Shown here: positions 43,280 through 53,326 of the stretch, piece by piece
Numbering within the stretch: the first letter of the stretch is position 1
How the letters are laid out: every line of letters starts with the position of its first letter
Assembly: GCA_001314545.1 (NCBI GenBank)
Contig: LIHN01000019.1
Location: 1-64,000 of the forward strand
DNA: 64,000 nucleotides
Origin: Bacteroidetes bacterium HLUCCA01
GTDB lineage: Bacteria; Bacteroidota; Rhodothermia; Balneolales; HLUCCA01
Reading direction: 5' to 3'
The notes under the pieces: model-generated
What the model was told of the DNA's origin: nothing
What the model saw: only the letters and a program-made list of their open reading frames with translations
The model's database searches: none
Position numbers and translations under genes: made by a program

Positions 43280-45592
43280 TCAGCCGGGTCGCAATGATTT
43301 AATTTTTGCAAGTACCCGTACATCATACTCATTGAACATCATGCGCTCAAGCGTATCTTGCCGCTGACTGCCGGGCAGCATGGAAATTTTGTCAAGGGCC
43401 ATATAACGGACTCGGGGGTCTGCATCGCTGAGAAGGTCCGGAAGTATTTCGGCCCAGTATTCTGGTTCAATTTCCAACGGCAGGAGCGCTGCAAACGCGA
43501 CAGACCGGAGCGTGAACGGATAGGCGGATGTGAGGTAGTCCATCAGATTAGGCGCATACACTTCGCCCTGCCTTGTGGACGTGAGCAGCGGGATGATGGT
43601 TTCAGTGAAGAGCAGGTCTTCGCGGTCTTCAAAAAGCAGGCTCCTGCCCACCGAGTACATTTCCTGTTCGTCTACAATGCGTGCATAAACGTCCAGCGCC
43701 AGATTCACGAATGGAATGTCCTGCGATTGGCTTATAATGCGAAAGACCTGCTGTTCAACAGCTTCATTACCCGAATAATTTGCCAGGGCTTGAAGAGCGG
43801 CAACCCGTACCTCCCGGGACTCATCGCCCAACAAATCAAGAAATCGCTGGTGGGTACCGAACGCGCCGCCTACTATCTGCGAAAGACTCCGTACCAGGGC
43901 TGCCTTGACCGCTGCGTCGGGTTCGTTGCGGATAAGGTCCTGCAGGATGAGCTGAACATCAGGGTCGTTGCGTACACGGCCGAATCCCTCGGCCGACTCA
44001 ATACGTCGTGCCGGGTCAATATCCCTCCTGAGTTGATACAACCAAAAGGCGGCTGGCTTGATCTCATCAAAGTGAACGAGGGGATCATCATTAAATACGT
44101 ACATATTTTCGACATACCCCGAGGTACTCAGGTGAAGCCGGTCACCCAGATTACTGGCCAGAACATCCATTTCGTAGACCGACCCGTCGGAGAACTGTCG
44201 AACTTTAAGGGTGAGATACCGCTGCGGATAGGTATGTTCAGGCACCAGTTCCAGCATGTATTTACCGGTAACTTCGTCGAATTCATAAATGACTGTGTAG
44301 TTTTCGGCAACAGGAATATTGGCTTCATCCACACTCATCAGGGTGGACGGAGTGTTCAGCGAATCCAGCCGGGCAACTTGCTGCCAGTTGACTACGCCGG
44401 CAGGCATGCCGAATACAGCCGGGATCAGGGCGTCAACCTGGTTGAGATAATCACGGTGAGTCTCTTCAAGTAAATCTCGGTTACGGGGGTCAGTGAGTAT
44501 CAGCACCGTGTTCCAGAACCGGGGGTCCAGATGTGTCCACTGCCTGGAAGATGTTGAAATCATATCAGATGGCTTCAATTCATTGACGCTGATACCAGCA
44601 TTTCGGGCGATTTCATGCGCCAGCATAGCCTGCAGGGTGACTATGAAATCCGGGTTTTCAGTGCCGGCAGATATCAGATAGCTTCCGGCCCATTGCTGAG
44701 AAATTCCGCGCAGGAGCTGCGATTCCAGATCCCCTCCGTTTTCAGTGAGTACCACAAGACCCGGTCCGTACGGCGCAAGTTCCCAGTGATGATCGTGCAG
44801 GTAAACCACGTTCAGTCCACCGAACGGAAGTGGTGAGTCGGTAATCTGCCGGGCATGGGATGTCAATGAGCGGATGACTGTGAGCAGACTTTCAGCGTCG
44901 GCGGCAGTCAGGATCCCGGGCTGAACAAAAAGTCGTATAGGCGCTTCCGGCCCCACATCGTCATACTGCTCGAGCAGACCGGAGGTGATACCAATCTGCG
45001 AAACGGGAGCCGGCGTTCTTGTTCTCCAGTGGAAAAGTCGTTGACCTTCTGGCAACAGGATGTTGGCCGTCTGCACACCATTGGCAACCGTTTTCCAGTT
45101 GGATGGAACCAGAACGCGAATATCAACCGGTACCTGCAGGTTTTGGATTGTGGGGGCAGGAAACAGGTTGGCCGTAGCCCCCGGGAGAAACGAAGTTGAA
45201 TACAGCAGGGAATCGGCCCGATGCATGGAAAAGGTAGTCTCAGCCCGGTAGATGATTTCGAGCTTATGCGACACGGAGTCGCGCAGACTCTGCAAAGAAG
45301 TGACCAGAAGCGTGTCGTTTCGAAGGTAGAAATCGGCTGGCTGTTCGTTAATCAGTACGTCATAGATTTCTGTGCGGATAGCATGCAGGTGCAGCTGCAA
45401 TGCATCGCTGTTATTCACAGAAAACTGCCATGCCGCAACACCCCGGATGGTCTGACCTTCCGGACCGGTTTCAACAGTAATCTGCAGGTGATGATAGGTA
45501 ACGGAATCGGGCTGAGTGGATGCCAGCGAAGTGGCTGCCGACATAAGAAAATAAAGCAGCAGAAAACATCCCGCCGTGACAGATAAACGCAT
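43280..45592 (-). CDS. Catalytically inactive M1-aminopeptidase-like protein with HEAT repeats
   Basis: The 770-residue protein has a signal peptide (1-24), so it is probably periplasmic. Residues about 30-210 resemble the M1 N-terminal beta-domain, and 215-440 the thermolysin-like domain. Where M1 enzymes have HExxH followed by QWWG, this protein has LLRGISQQWAG (293-303). Both zinc His residues and the catalytic Glu are replaced (R295, G296, Q299), so it cannot act as an M1 peptidase. The C-terminal 190 residues are HEAT-like repeats (DESREVRVAALQALANYSG, DADPRVRYMALDKI). A binding or scaffold role is likely. The call is by alignment in my head. Confidence 0.75.
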   Translation of the reverse strand: MRLSVTAGCFLLLYFLMSAATSLASTQPDSVTYHHLQITVETGPEGQTIRGVAAWQFSVNNSDALQLHLHAIRTEIYDVLINEQPADFYLRNDTLLVTSLQSLRDSVSHKLEIIYRAETTFSMHRADSLLYSTSFLPGATANLFPAPTIQNLQVPVDIRVLVPSNWKTVANGVQTANILLPEGQRLFHWRTRTPAPVSQIGITSGLLEQYDDVGPEAPIRLFVQPGILTAADAESLLTVIRSLTSHARQITDSPLPFGGLNVVYLHDHHWELAPYGPGLVVLTENGGDLESQLLRGISQQWAGSYLISAGTENPDFIVTLQAMLAHEIARNAGISVNELKPSDMISTSSRQWTHLDPRFWNTVLILTDPRNRDLLEETHRDYLNQVDALIPAVFGMPAGVVNWQQVARLDSLNTPSTLMSVDEANIPVAENYTVIYEFDEVTGKYMLELVPEHTYPQRYLTLKVRQFSDGSVYEMDVLASNLGDRLHLSTSGYVENMYVFNDDPLVHFDEIKPAAFWLYQLRRDIDPARRIESAEGFGRVRNDPDVQLILQDLIRNEPDAAVKAALVRSLSQIVGGAFGTHQRFLDLLGDESREVRVAALQALANYSGNEAVEQQVFRIISQSQDIPFVNLALDVYARIVDEQEMYSVGRSLLFEDREDLLFTETIIPLLTSTRQGEVYAPNLMDYLTSAYPFTLRSVAFAALLPLEIEPEYWAEILPDLLSDADPRVRYMALDKISMLPGSQRQDTLERMMFNEYDVRVLAKIKSLRPG

Positions 45593-45598
45593 GATTAA

Positions 45599-46363
45599 CT
45601 AGCTGAAATGTTGTAGAATTTCGTCTTTCAGTCCGGGCACAACGGAGATACCGTTGCCGGTATGGATATCAGGCTTCCCGTTTACATCCAGGAAATGGCC
45701 GCCTGCGCCCTGCACTACCGGTAATAACGCAGCCGCATCCCAAATATTTAAGATAGGATCAAACATTATATCGGCCCGACCGGTAGCTACCATCATGTGT
45801 CCGTAGGCATCCCCCCATGTACGGTCAACTCGAACTTTTTTCATAAGATCGGAAACCCGTGGCTCAAAACCGTGCTTACGGATGTTTTTGCGGTCGGTAG
45901 TCAGCAGGGTTGCTTCATTCAGATGCCCGCACGACCTTACCCGAACAGTGGATCCGTTCAATCGGGTGCCAAGATCCGGGGCTCCATCGGTCAGTTCATC
46001 CATCGCCGGGGCATAAATTACTCCGGCAACGGGTTTGCCGCCTACCAGCACCCCAATCAACGTGGTATAAAGCGGAATCCCATGAATAAATGAAACCGTT
46101 CCGTCAATGGGATCCAGAATCCATTGTACCGCGGCATCAGGGCGTATCCGACCGTGCTCCTCTCCGATAATGCCATGATCTGGAAACCGAAGTTCAATCA
46201 ACTCGCGTATCAGCCACTCTGCTTCACGGTCGGCAATGGTAACAGGCGACTGATCACCTTTTGTAATGACTTCCACCCCTTTTCTGAAATATTTCAGGGT
46301 GTGTTGTCCGCCAAGACGGGCAAATTCAATGGCATTTTCAAGGATTTCTTCGGTTTTCATCAC
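45599..46363 (-). CDS. hisN: Inositol-phosphatase-family enzyme, probable histidinol-phosphatase
   Basis: The 254-residue protein belongs to the Li-sensitive, Mg-dependent phosphatase family: E in IIGEEHG, metal-binding WILDPIDGTVSFIHG (D-P-I-D-G-T), and the C-terminal WDAAALLPVVQGAGG. Length and motif spacing fit HisN-type histidinol-phosphatase rather than CysQ or fructose-bisphosphatase, but inositol monophosphatase is hard to exclude. No other his genes are nearby. It is divergent from tex with a 66-base shared promoter region. Confidence 0.85.
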   Translation of the reverse strand: MMKTEEILENAIEFARLGGQHTLKYFRKGVEVITKGDQSPVTIADREAEWLIRELIELRFPDHGIIGEEHGRIRPDAAVQWILDPIDGTVSFIHGIPLYTTLIGVLVGGKPVAGVIYAPAMDELTDGAPDLGTRLNGSTVRVRSCGHLNEATLLTTDRKNIRKHGFEPRVSDLMKKVRVDRTWGDAYGHMMVATGRADIMFDPILNIWDAAALLPVVQGAGGHFLDVNGKPDIHTGNGISVVPGLKDEILQHFS

Positions 46364-46429
46364 TTAATTGTTTGTCCGGGGTTGTATATTGAGCGCCTGA
46401 TTAAACCATGCCGAAAATACGATATTATC

Positions 46430-48616
46430 ATGACTGATACCCAGATCTTCCAGTTTATTGCAACCCGACTGAGCCTCACTGCGGCCCAGGTCCAGAAAGT
46501 ATCGACCTTGCTTGACGAAGGTGCCACCATCCCCTTCCTGGCACGATATCGCAGAGAGGTGACCGGTGACCTGGATGAGGAGCAGCTGCGCGCCATACGC
46601 GATGACCTGGATGCTGTGCGACTGCTCGAGGAGCGTCGTAGTGTTGTACTGCGATCTATTTCCGAACAGGGCAAGCTTACCGATGAACTTGAAAAAGCAA
46701 TACGGGCCTGTACCGACCTCAAGACCCTGGAAGATCTTTATCTGCCCTACAAACCAAAACGCAAAACCCGCGCCAGTATGGCCAGGGAGAAGGGACTTGA
46801 ACCACTGGCAGAGATGATATTGAACCAGGAGGTGACCCGCGGTAACCCGGCCGACATTGCTGCCGGCTTCATTGACCCTGAAAAGGGTGTTGAAACCGCA
46901 GATCAGGCACTTCAGGGTGCCAAAGATATCGTTGCAGAGTGGGTCAATGAAAATGCACAAGTCCGTGAAAAGCTCCGGCAGGAATTTCGCAAATACGGGG
47001 CCATAACTGCACGAAAAGCCAGCTCGGTGACCGACCGTACCGTGTATGAAGCGTATTATGAATTCTCTTGTAAAGTCAAATTCCTGAAACCACACCAGAC
47101 ACTTGCGCTGAATCGCGGGGAGCGGGAGGGTATTCTAATGGTTAATCTGGAGGTCTTTGAAGAACAATGCCTCGACCACATTGACGATGTGGTTTTCAAA
47201 ACCGAAGACAGCATTTTTACCGATTATTTACTGGACGCTTCCGAAGACGCCTTCAAACGGCTTCTGTTCCCTGCACTGGAACGTGAGCTTCGTAATGAGC
47301 TCACCGAAGCCGCCGACCAGCACGCTATTGAAACGTTCGCCGAAAATATGGGGAACCTGCTTATGCAGCCACCACTGGCCAATAAGGTTGTCATGGGCAT
47401 TGACCCCGCCTTCAGAACCGGGTGTAAAGTTGCCGTGATTGACCCCACCGGTCGCTACCTGGAGGGCAACACTATTTATCCCACCGAGCCGTTCCGGAAG
47501 GTTGTTGAGGCTGAAGCCATTGTTAATCATCTGATCGATAAACATAAGGTTACCCTGATTGCCATTGGAAACGGTACGGCATCACGGGAAACGGAGGCTT
47601 TCATCGCCGAGCTTATCCAGCGACGTAAAAGTCAGCACCCAACCGAAGAACTTTTTTACCTGATCATCAGCGAGGCCGGAGCTTCAGTTTACTCAGCTTC
47701 ACCAACGGCCCGCGAGGAATTTCCGGATCTGGACGCAGCACAGCGCGGCAACATCTCAATTGCACGAAGAGTACTGGACCCGCTGGCTGAACTGGTTAAA
47801 ATTGACCCTAAATCGGTTGGAGTTGGTCTTTACCAGCATGATGTAAACCAATACAAGCTGTCAAAAAAACTGGACGATGTGGTTGAATCATGCGTGAATA
47901 CCGTGGGTGTAAACCTGAATACAGCCAGCGCGGCCCTGCTTACGCATATTTCCGGTCTTTCAAAGACCATCTCCGAGAACATCATACAATACCGTGAGAA
48001 GAATGGCAAGTTTACCAGCAGAGATCGGCTGTTGCAGGTACCCGGTGTGGGAGCGTTCAAGTACCAGCAGGCAGCCGGGTTTCTGCGGGTAGCGGAGTCT
48101 GATAATCCCCTCGACAATACTGCAATTCACCCGGAAAGCTACGATGCTGCCCGGCAACTGTGTGCGATGTTTGAAATTGATCTGGCTCATCTCTCCGCCA
48201 TGCAGCAGACGCTGTCGCAGAAGTTTCAGCATATTAAGAAATCAGAAGTAGCCGAAAAGCTTGGAATTGGTATTCCGACACTGGAGCTGATCATCGAGAA
48301 CCTGCTCAAGCCGGGTCGCGATCCCAGAGAATCACTTCCCAAACCTATTCTGCGTCAGGACATCCTCAAACTGGAGGATCTCAAACAAGGAGATCAGCTG
48401 GAAGGCACCGTTCGTAACGTAGTTGACTTCGGCGCTTTTGTTGATCTTGGCGTAAAACAGGACGGGTTACTCCACGTATCGCGAATGAGTCTGGACGGAT
48501 CAAGGGTGAAGAGCCCGCACGATGTTGTGTCTGTCGGTGATATAGTAACCGTTGAAGTGGAGACCATAGATATGGAACGTGGCCGGATAGGTATCAGGCT
48601 GGTCGGCAAATCGTAG
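46430..48616 (+). CDS. tex: Tex-type RNA-binding transcription accessory protein
   Basis: The 728-residue protein from the ATG at 46430. The frame extends upstream to 46124, but that part overlaps hisN antisense. Order: N-terminal helical domain (LLDEGATIPFLARYRREVTG), YqgF-like RNase-H fold (MGIDPAFRTGCKVAVID), HhH region (VGVNLNTASAALLTHISG) and C-terminal S1 domain (GTVRNVVDFGAFVDLGVKQDG). Tex binds nucleic acid and affects transcription; it is widely conserved. All domains are present. Confidence 0.96.
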   Translation: MTDTQIFQFIATRLSLTAAQVQKVSTLLDEGATIPFLARYRREVTGDLDEEQLRAIRDDLDAVRLLEERRSVVLRSISEQGKLTDELEKAIRACTDLKTLEDLYLPYKPKRKTRASMAREKGLEPLAEMILNQEVTRGNPADIAAGFIDPEKGVETADQALQGAKDIVAEWVNENAQVREKLRQEFRKYGAITARKASSVTDRTVYEAYYEFSCKVKFLKPHQTLALNRGEREGILMVNLEVFEEQCLDHIDDVVFKTEDSIFTDYLLDASEDAFKRLLFPALERELRNELTEAADQHAIETFAENMGNLLMQPPLANKVVMGIDPAFRTGCKVAVIDPTGRYLEGNTIYPTEPFRKVVEAEAIVNHLIDKHKVTLIAIGNGTASRETEAFIAELIQRRKSQHPTEELFYLIISEAGASVYSASPTAREEFPDLDAAQRGNISIARRVLDPLAELVKIDPKSVGVGLYQHDVNQYKLSKKLDDVVESCVNTVGVNLNTASAALLTHISGLSKTISENIIQYREKNGKFTSRDRLLQVPGVGAFKYQQAAGFLRVAESDNPLDNTAIHPESYDAARQLCAMFEIDLAHLSAMQQTLSQKFQHIKKSEVAEKLGIGIPTLELIIENLLKPGRDPRESLPKPILRQDILKLEDLKQGDQLEGTVRNVVDFGAFVDLGVKQDGLLHVSRMSLDGSRVKSPHDVVSVGDIVTVEVETIDMERGRIGIRLVGKS

Positions 48617-48752
48617 ATCTCACACCTGCGCCCTGCTCCGGACCTTCGGACAGGCTGCCTTGGTATCAGGGTTTCAAAGTACAACACCACGGCATAGGCT
48701 CAATTTGATTACATATCTCAAGACAGTTATGCGCCAGAGGCACCTATAAAAA

Positions 48753-48785
48753 AGGCCGGTACATCACATAGACGTACCGGCCTTG
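48753..48785 (-). terminator. Terminator after class III glutamine synthetase
   Basis: AAGGCCGGTAC and GTACCGGCCTT form a perfect 11-bp GC-rich stem. On the - strand it is followed by six T. It ends the glutamine synthetase transcript 24 bases past its stop codon. Confidence 0.9.
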
Positions 48786-48808
48786 ACAAGGCTTTATAGT
48801 CGAGCTGA

Positions 48809-50986
48809 TTAGCGTACAAACAGCATTTCGCTGTAGGTAGGCAACGGCCAGTAATCATCGGCAACCAGATGCTCAAGCTGGTCGGCATACTTTCTGACAT
48901 CATTCATAGCAGGAAGTACATTTACAAACATGTGCTCTGCTTTTTCAACAACTGATTCGCCACCAAGCTCATGATTCTGCTTACTGAGTTCAGCGTTGGC
49001 AGCAATCAGGCCATTGAGCGCCTGGTTTACTTCCTCAGCCACAGTTTTTGTGCCACTCACGTCAAGACCAATGGACTTGCCGCGATCAACAATGGCTGCC
49101 AGCTCGTTTAAGTACCGAACGGAGGCAGGTATTATCATAGTCCTGGCAATTTTCTCGGTTGTCTCAGCCTCAATATTGATATTCAGAAAATACTGCTCAG
49201 TGAAAATCTCCAGGCGGGAAGCAACCTCTTTGTCATTGAGAACCTCGTACTTGCTGAAAAGCTTCAGGTTTTTGTCGGTACCAAGTTGCGGAAGAGCTTC
49301 GTAGGTAGATTTCAGATTAAGCAACCCGCGTTTGGCGGCTTCCTTCTGCCAGTCATCGGAGTAGCCGTCGCCGTTGAAGATGATCTTGGAACTCTCTTTC
49401 AAGGTAGACTTAATCACCTTGGCCAGTGCTGCTTCAAATTCAGTTCCTTTTTCAAGTTCATTCTCCAGCGCAGTGGTCATGATATCAAGCGCTTCGGCAA
49501 CAATGGTGTTGAGCACAACAATTGGGAATGAAACCGACTGGGATGAACCCACTGCCCGGAATTCGAATTTGTTACCGGTGAAGGCAAAAGGCGATGTTCG
49601 GTTTCGGTCGCCCGCATGTTTGGGCAGGTGGGGCAATACCGGTGTTCCCAGTCCCAATAAACCGCCTTTTTTGGACGATTTTGCGCCACCATTCTGAAGC
49701 TGCTCGTATACATCAGCCAGTTGTTCACCTGTGAAGATGGAAATAATGGCCGGTGGGGCTTCGTTGGCGCCGAGACGGTGGTCATTACCGGCTGATGCCA
49801 CGGCAACACGAAGCAGATCCTGATGGTCGTGGACTGCTTTGATGACCGCTGTAGAGAAGAACAGGAAACTCATGTTGGTATGCGGATCTTCACCCGGCTC
49901 CAGCAGATTGAAGCCGCGGTCGGTTGACATCGACCAGTTCAAGTGCTTGCCGCTTCCGTTCACTCCTGCAAATGGCTTCTCGTGAAGCAATGCAACCAGT
50001 CCATATTTACGGGCCACTTTCTTCAGCGTAATCATCAGCAGCTGCTGGTGATCGGCCGCATGGTTGGCTTTCTCGAAAATCGGGGCAATTTCATACTGGC
50101 CCGGCGCCACTTCGTTATGACGGGTCTTAACCGGAATCCCCAGACGGTACATCTCGTATTCTGCTTCCATCATGAAAGCAAGGACACGGTCTGGAATACT
50201 TCCAAAGTAATGGTCACTAAGCTCTTGTCCACGAGGAGGTACGCCGCCAACAAGCGTGCGGTTTGACTGCATCAGGTCAGGACGACTATAGTAGAACTCC
50301 TGGTCGATCAAAAAATATTCCTGCTCGCAACCGGCCGTTGAGTAGACGCGCTTTGCGTTGGTTATGCCGAAATGGCGGGCTGCACGAAGCGCCTGCTTGT
50401 TAATGGCCTCGTTAGACCGCAGCAACGGTGTCTTATGGTCCAGTGCTTCGCCGGTCCAGGAAGCAAATGCCGTTGGAATACACAGATAGGTACCGTTCTC
50501 GTTATCAACAACAAAAGCAGGTGAGGTTGGGTCCCAGGCTGTATAGCCACGGGCCTCAAAAGTAGGCCGCAGTCCGCCGCTGGGGAAGCTGGACGCATCA
50601 GGCTCGCCCTGAATCAGTTCCTTGCCAGAAAATTCTGCAATGGCACCACCGCCCTTGTTGGGAGTGATAAAACTGTCATGCTTTTCAGCGGTATAACCGG
50701 TCAGTGGCTGAAACCAGTGGGTGAAATGGGTTGCACCACGTTCCATAGCCCAATCTTTCATAACTACAGCCACAGCATCCGCTACGTCACTGTTCAGCGG
50801 CTCACTGTCCGTAATCGTCTTTTTAAGCTCCTTCCATACAGCCTTTGGTAAACGCTCTTTGAGTGTCTCCAGCTGCAGCGTATTCTCCCCGAAAATTCGG
50901 GTAATATTCATTTTCTTTCCGTCGAAAGCGGAATCAATGTTACGAATGGCCGTAACCGGGTTGAACCGGCGATAATTTTTGCTCAT
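48809..50986 (-). CDS. glnN: Glutamine synthetase class III
   Basis: This enzyme makes glutamine from glutamate, ammonia and ATP. The 725-residue length is that of GSIII, much longer than class I or II. Motifs: [68 protein letters not shown] and [22 protein letters not shown] is common in Bacteroidota and cyanobacteria and is not controlled by adenylylation. A 385-base AT-rich gap lies upstream and holds its promoter. Confidence 0.97.
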   Translation of the reverse strand: MSKNYRRFNPVTAIRNIDSAFDGKKMNITRIFGENTLQLETLKERLPKAVWKELKKTITDSEPLNSDVADAVAVVMKDWAMERGATHFTHWFQPLTGYTAEKHDSFITPNKGGGAIAEFSGKELIQGEPDASSFPSGGLRPTFEARGYTAWDPTSPAFVVDNENGTYLCIPTAFASWTGEALDHKTPLLRSNEAINKQALRAARHFGITNAKRVYSTAGCEQEYFLIDQEFYYSRPDLMQSNRTLVGGVPPRGQELSDHYFGSIPDRVLAFMMEAEYEMYRLGIPVKTRHNEVAPGQYEIAPIFEKANHAADHQQLLMITLKKVARKYGLVALLHEKPFAGVNGSGKHLNWSMSTDRGFNLLEPGEDPHTNMSFLFFSTAVIKAVHDHQDLLRVAVASAGNDHRLGANEAPPAIISIFTGEQLADVYEQLQNGGAKSSKKGGLLGLGTPVLPHLPKHAGDRNRTSPFAFTGNKFEFRAVGSSQSVSFPIVVLNTIVAEALDIMTTALENELEKGTEFEAALAKVIKSTLKESSKIIFNGDGYSDDWQKEAAKRGLLNLKSTYEALPQLGTDKNLKLFSKYEVLNDKEVASRLEIFTEQYFLNINIEAETTEKIARTMIIPASVRYLNELAAIVDRGKSIGLDVSGTKTVAEEVNQALNGLIAANAELSKQNHELGGESVVEKAEHMFVNVLPAMNDVRKYADQLEHLVADDYWPLPTYSEMLFVR

Positions 50987-51371
50987 GATAAGATAAGGTT
51001 GTGATTACTTCGTTGGTTCTTGGCGAATTTTTTTTAAGCGTTTTAAACATAAAGCCATATTATTTTAATGTCAAACTTATTATAACAACACTAAATCATC
51101 CAATAATTGAGCACTGACAATCGATATAAAACCGCTTTTCTGCCATATTTAATACTGATAAATACTCCCCAACAACAACATTTAATACACTCAAGCACTT
51201 GACCTGTTAATTTTTTTAACATCTCACCCACCTCACAACAACCAGTAACTCACCTAAATTATTTAGGCATCCACCGGATTAGCAGCCCTAAGACGGTTTT
51301 TGTATTTTTGCTGTTATCCGGGTTTACAATCACTTTGACTGATGTGAGCCCTAACACTATCCAATCCACCC
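50987..51371. other. AT-rich divergent promoter region glnN/menA
   Basis: A 385-base gap between the two divergent genes. It contains A/T runs, the palindrome CCTAAATTATTTAGG (51253-51267) and TATTTTTG (51303-51310), which fits the Bacteroidota -7 box TAnnTTTG for menA. No RNA gene or ORF could be supported. Confidence 0.4.
51303..51310 (+). promoter_or_regulatory. Possible Bacteroidota -7 box for menA
   Basis: TATTTTTG fits TAnnTTTG exactly; about 20 bases upstream is TTAG, three of four bases of the -33 TTTG. It lies 62 bases before the menA start codon. Such short motifs occur often by chance. Confidence 0.3.
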
Positions 51372-52277
51372 GTGTCTGTTACTACTCCCTCTTCCGGTCT
51401 TTCTGCCTGGATTCTGGCATCCCGACCCAAAACACTGGCTGCTGCTTTCATCCCGGTTTGTGTTGGCACAGCCCTGGCTTACCATGACGGCCAACTCAAC
51501 CTGTATGCGGCCGGAATTGCGCTTCTGTGCGCCTTTCTGATCCAGATCGGAACAAATTTTGCCAACGATTATTATGACTTTGTCAAAGGAAGTGATCAGC
51601 AAGATCGTATTGGATTTGAGCGGATGACCTCATCGGGCAGGATTGCTCCGGCAACCATGCTTAAGGCAACCTACCTGACCATGGGGCTGGCTTTTGTAGT
51701 CGGCCTGCTTCTCGTACTGCACGCCGGCTGGATAGTTCTTGTTATCGGTGTGCTCTCCCTGATCTTTGGGGTTGCCTACACCGGCGGACCCTACCCATTG
51801 GGATATAACGGGCTAGGCGACCTCTTTGTCTTTCTTTTCTTCGGGATCATCGCTGTAATGACAACGTATTACATACAAGCTTTGGAGTGGTCGACCGTGA
51901 CGTTCTGGGCCGCATTGGCCGTTGGTGCGCTTGCAACCAATATTTTAGTAATCAACAACCTCCGCGACAGCGAGCAGGACCGGCGTTCGGGCAAAAGAAC
52001 GCTTGGCGTACTCTTTGGTGACACGGCCCTGAAATTAGAATACCTGGCACTCACCCTGCTGGCTTTCGCCATTCCCCCGCATTACTTCGTGGTGGAATCC
52101 TTCGGCTGGCCTGTACTCCTCCCCTTTTTAGCAGCCCCGTTGTTTGTCTACCTGAACATTCAGGTCTGGACCGTGGCCGATAAACGCAGGTTGAACAAAA
52201 CACTGGAGCTGACTGCTGCCGCAATGACACTATTTGGTGTTTTGATGGCTGCGGGTATCGTATTGCAGGCCGGATAA
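51372..52277 (+). CDS. menA: 1,4-dihydroxy-2-naphthoate polyprenyltransferase
   Basis: MenA attaches the polyprenyl tail to dihydroxynaphthoate, the membrane step of menaquinone synthesis. The 301-residue protein has a GTG start (51372), N-terminal ILASRPKTLAAAFIPV, the prenyl-diphosphate motif NFANDYYDFVKGSDQQDR, the second motif INNLRDSEQDRRSGKRT, and about eight membrane helices. It overlaps menC (TAATG). It leads the menA-menC-menE operon. Confidence 0.96.
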   Translation: MSVTTPSSGLSAWILASRPKTLAAAFIPVCVGTALAYHDGQLNLYAAGIALLCAFLIQIGTNFANDYYDFVKGSDQQDRIGFERMTSSGRIAPATMLKATYLTMGLAFVVGLLLVLHAGWIVLVIGVLSLIFGVAYTGGPYPLGYNGLGDLFVFLFFGIIAVMTTYYIQALEWSTVTFWAALAVGALATNILVINNLRDSEQDRRSGKRTLGVLFGDTALKLEYLALTLLAFAIPPHYFVVESFGWPVLLPFLAAPLFVYLNIQVWTVADKRRLNKTLELTAAAMTLFGVLMAAGIVLQAG

Positions 52278-53326
52278 TGCTTCAGCACGAGGTTTATAGC
52301 ATCCCGTTTCGCAAGCCTTTGCACACAGCCGCCGGATCCATAACCCACAGAAAAGGATTCTGGCTCCGGTACCGCACTTCAAAATCCATTTTATTCGCTG
52401 AAGCTGCCCCGTTACCCGGATTTTCGCGACCCGATGATACCCTTGAAACGGTAACGTTCTGGTTAAGCAGGCATCAGGCCATGCTTCAAGAATACCTGCA
52501 ACAGGGCGAAAAGCTTCATCCGGGTGTGCAGGCCGGTGAATTGCTTGACGCCTACCGGTCACTGAGCACGCTGCTTCACCAGGCTCCGGGCGACATTCCG
52601 GCAAGTCTGAACTACGCATTGGATGTCTTGCTGCTGCAGCTTTGGTTGTCTGGGCAACAGCAGGATATGAAACCCGTGAGCCTGAATGCCCTTGCAAACT
52701 CCCGTGACGAGGTGCTTCGCAGCGTTGAACTGGGATATCGTACCCTTAAAGTTAAAATTGCCGTCAATGAAGAGGCCGAATTAAACTTGCTGGACCACAT
52801 CCGCAGGCAGTATCCTCGTGTTCATCTTCGTTTGGATGCCAACCGCGGCTGGGATCCCGGCGAAACCGAACACTGGCTCCCGCAATTCATGGCTTTTGAT
52901 CCCGAGTATATAGAAGAGCCAACCGCTGATCTAAGCACCCTGCAGGATTTGACAAGGCGTTATCCGGGTCAGATCGGAGCGGATGAAAGAGTTCGCAATC
53001 TTGATGATGCGATAGCGGTTCTTGAGCAGCAAACAGCCGATGTGTTTATTATCAAGCCTATGATGTGCATGGGGTTGGCAGATTTTCTGTCCATACTGGA
53101 TGTACTTAAAAGTCGTGAGAAAAAAATTGTGGTTACTTCTGCCCTGGATACAGGGCTGGCCCGACGAAGCTACGCACTGCTCGCTTCCTTGTTTTTAGAC
53201 GAAAACACCTCACACGGACTGGCGACCGGTTCCCTTCTTAAATTTGATGCATGGGATGATATTCATTTAATTCGGAATGCAGTATATTACCCCGAAACAC
53301 GGTCCATCAAGAGTATCTATGTATAA
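52277..53326 (+). CDS. menC: o-Succinylbenzoate synthase
   Basis: A 349-residue enolase-superfamily enzyme that dehydrates SHCHC to o-succinylbenzoate in menaquinone synthesis. The catalytic and metal residues are visible: K in TLKVKI, D in RLDANRGW, E in YIEEPT, D/E in GADERVR, and K in IIKPMM. TSALDTGLARRSY closes the barrel. It overlaps menA by one base and menE by eight bases, so all three genes are coupled. The neighbours support MenC rather than a dipeptide epimerase. Confidence 0.93.
   Translation: MLQHEVYSIPFRKPLHTAAGSITHRKGFWLRYRTSKSILFAEAAPLPGFSRPDDTLETVTFWLSRHQAMLQEYLQQGEKLHPGVQAGELLDAYRSLSTLLHQAPGDIPASLNYALDVLLLQLWLSGQQQDMKPVSLNALANSRDEVLRSVELGYRTLKVKIAVNEEAELNLLDHIRRQYPRVHLRLDANRGWDPGETEHWLPQFMAFDPEYIEEPTADLSTLQDLTRRYPGQIGADERVRNLDDAIAVLEQQTADVFIIKPMMCMGLADFLSILDVLKSREKKIVVTSALDTGLARRSYALLASLFLDENTSHGLATGSLLKFDAWDDIHLIRNAVYYPETRSIKSIYV

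Noticed and set aside
43358-44473. 371-codon + strand frame across the M1-like gene
   Set aside because: The opposite strand has signal peptide, M1-like and HEAT features; this frame has none.
46124-46429. N-terminal 102-codon extension of tex
   Set aside because: It is antisense to hisN and unlike Tex; the conserved Tex N-terminus begins at the ATG at 46430.
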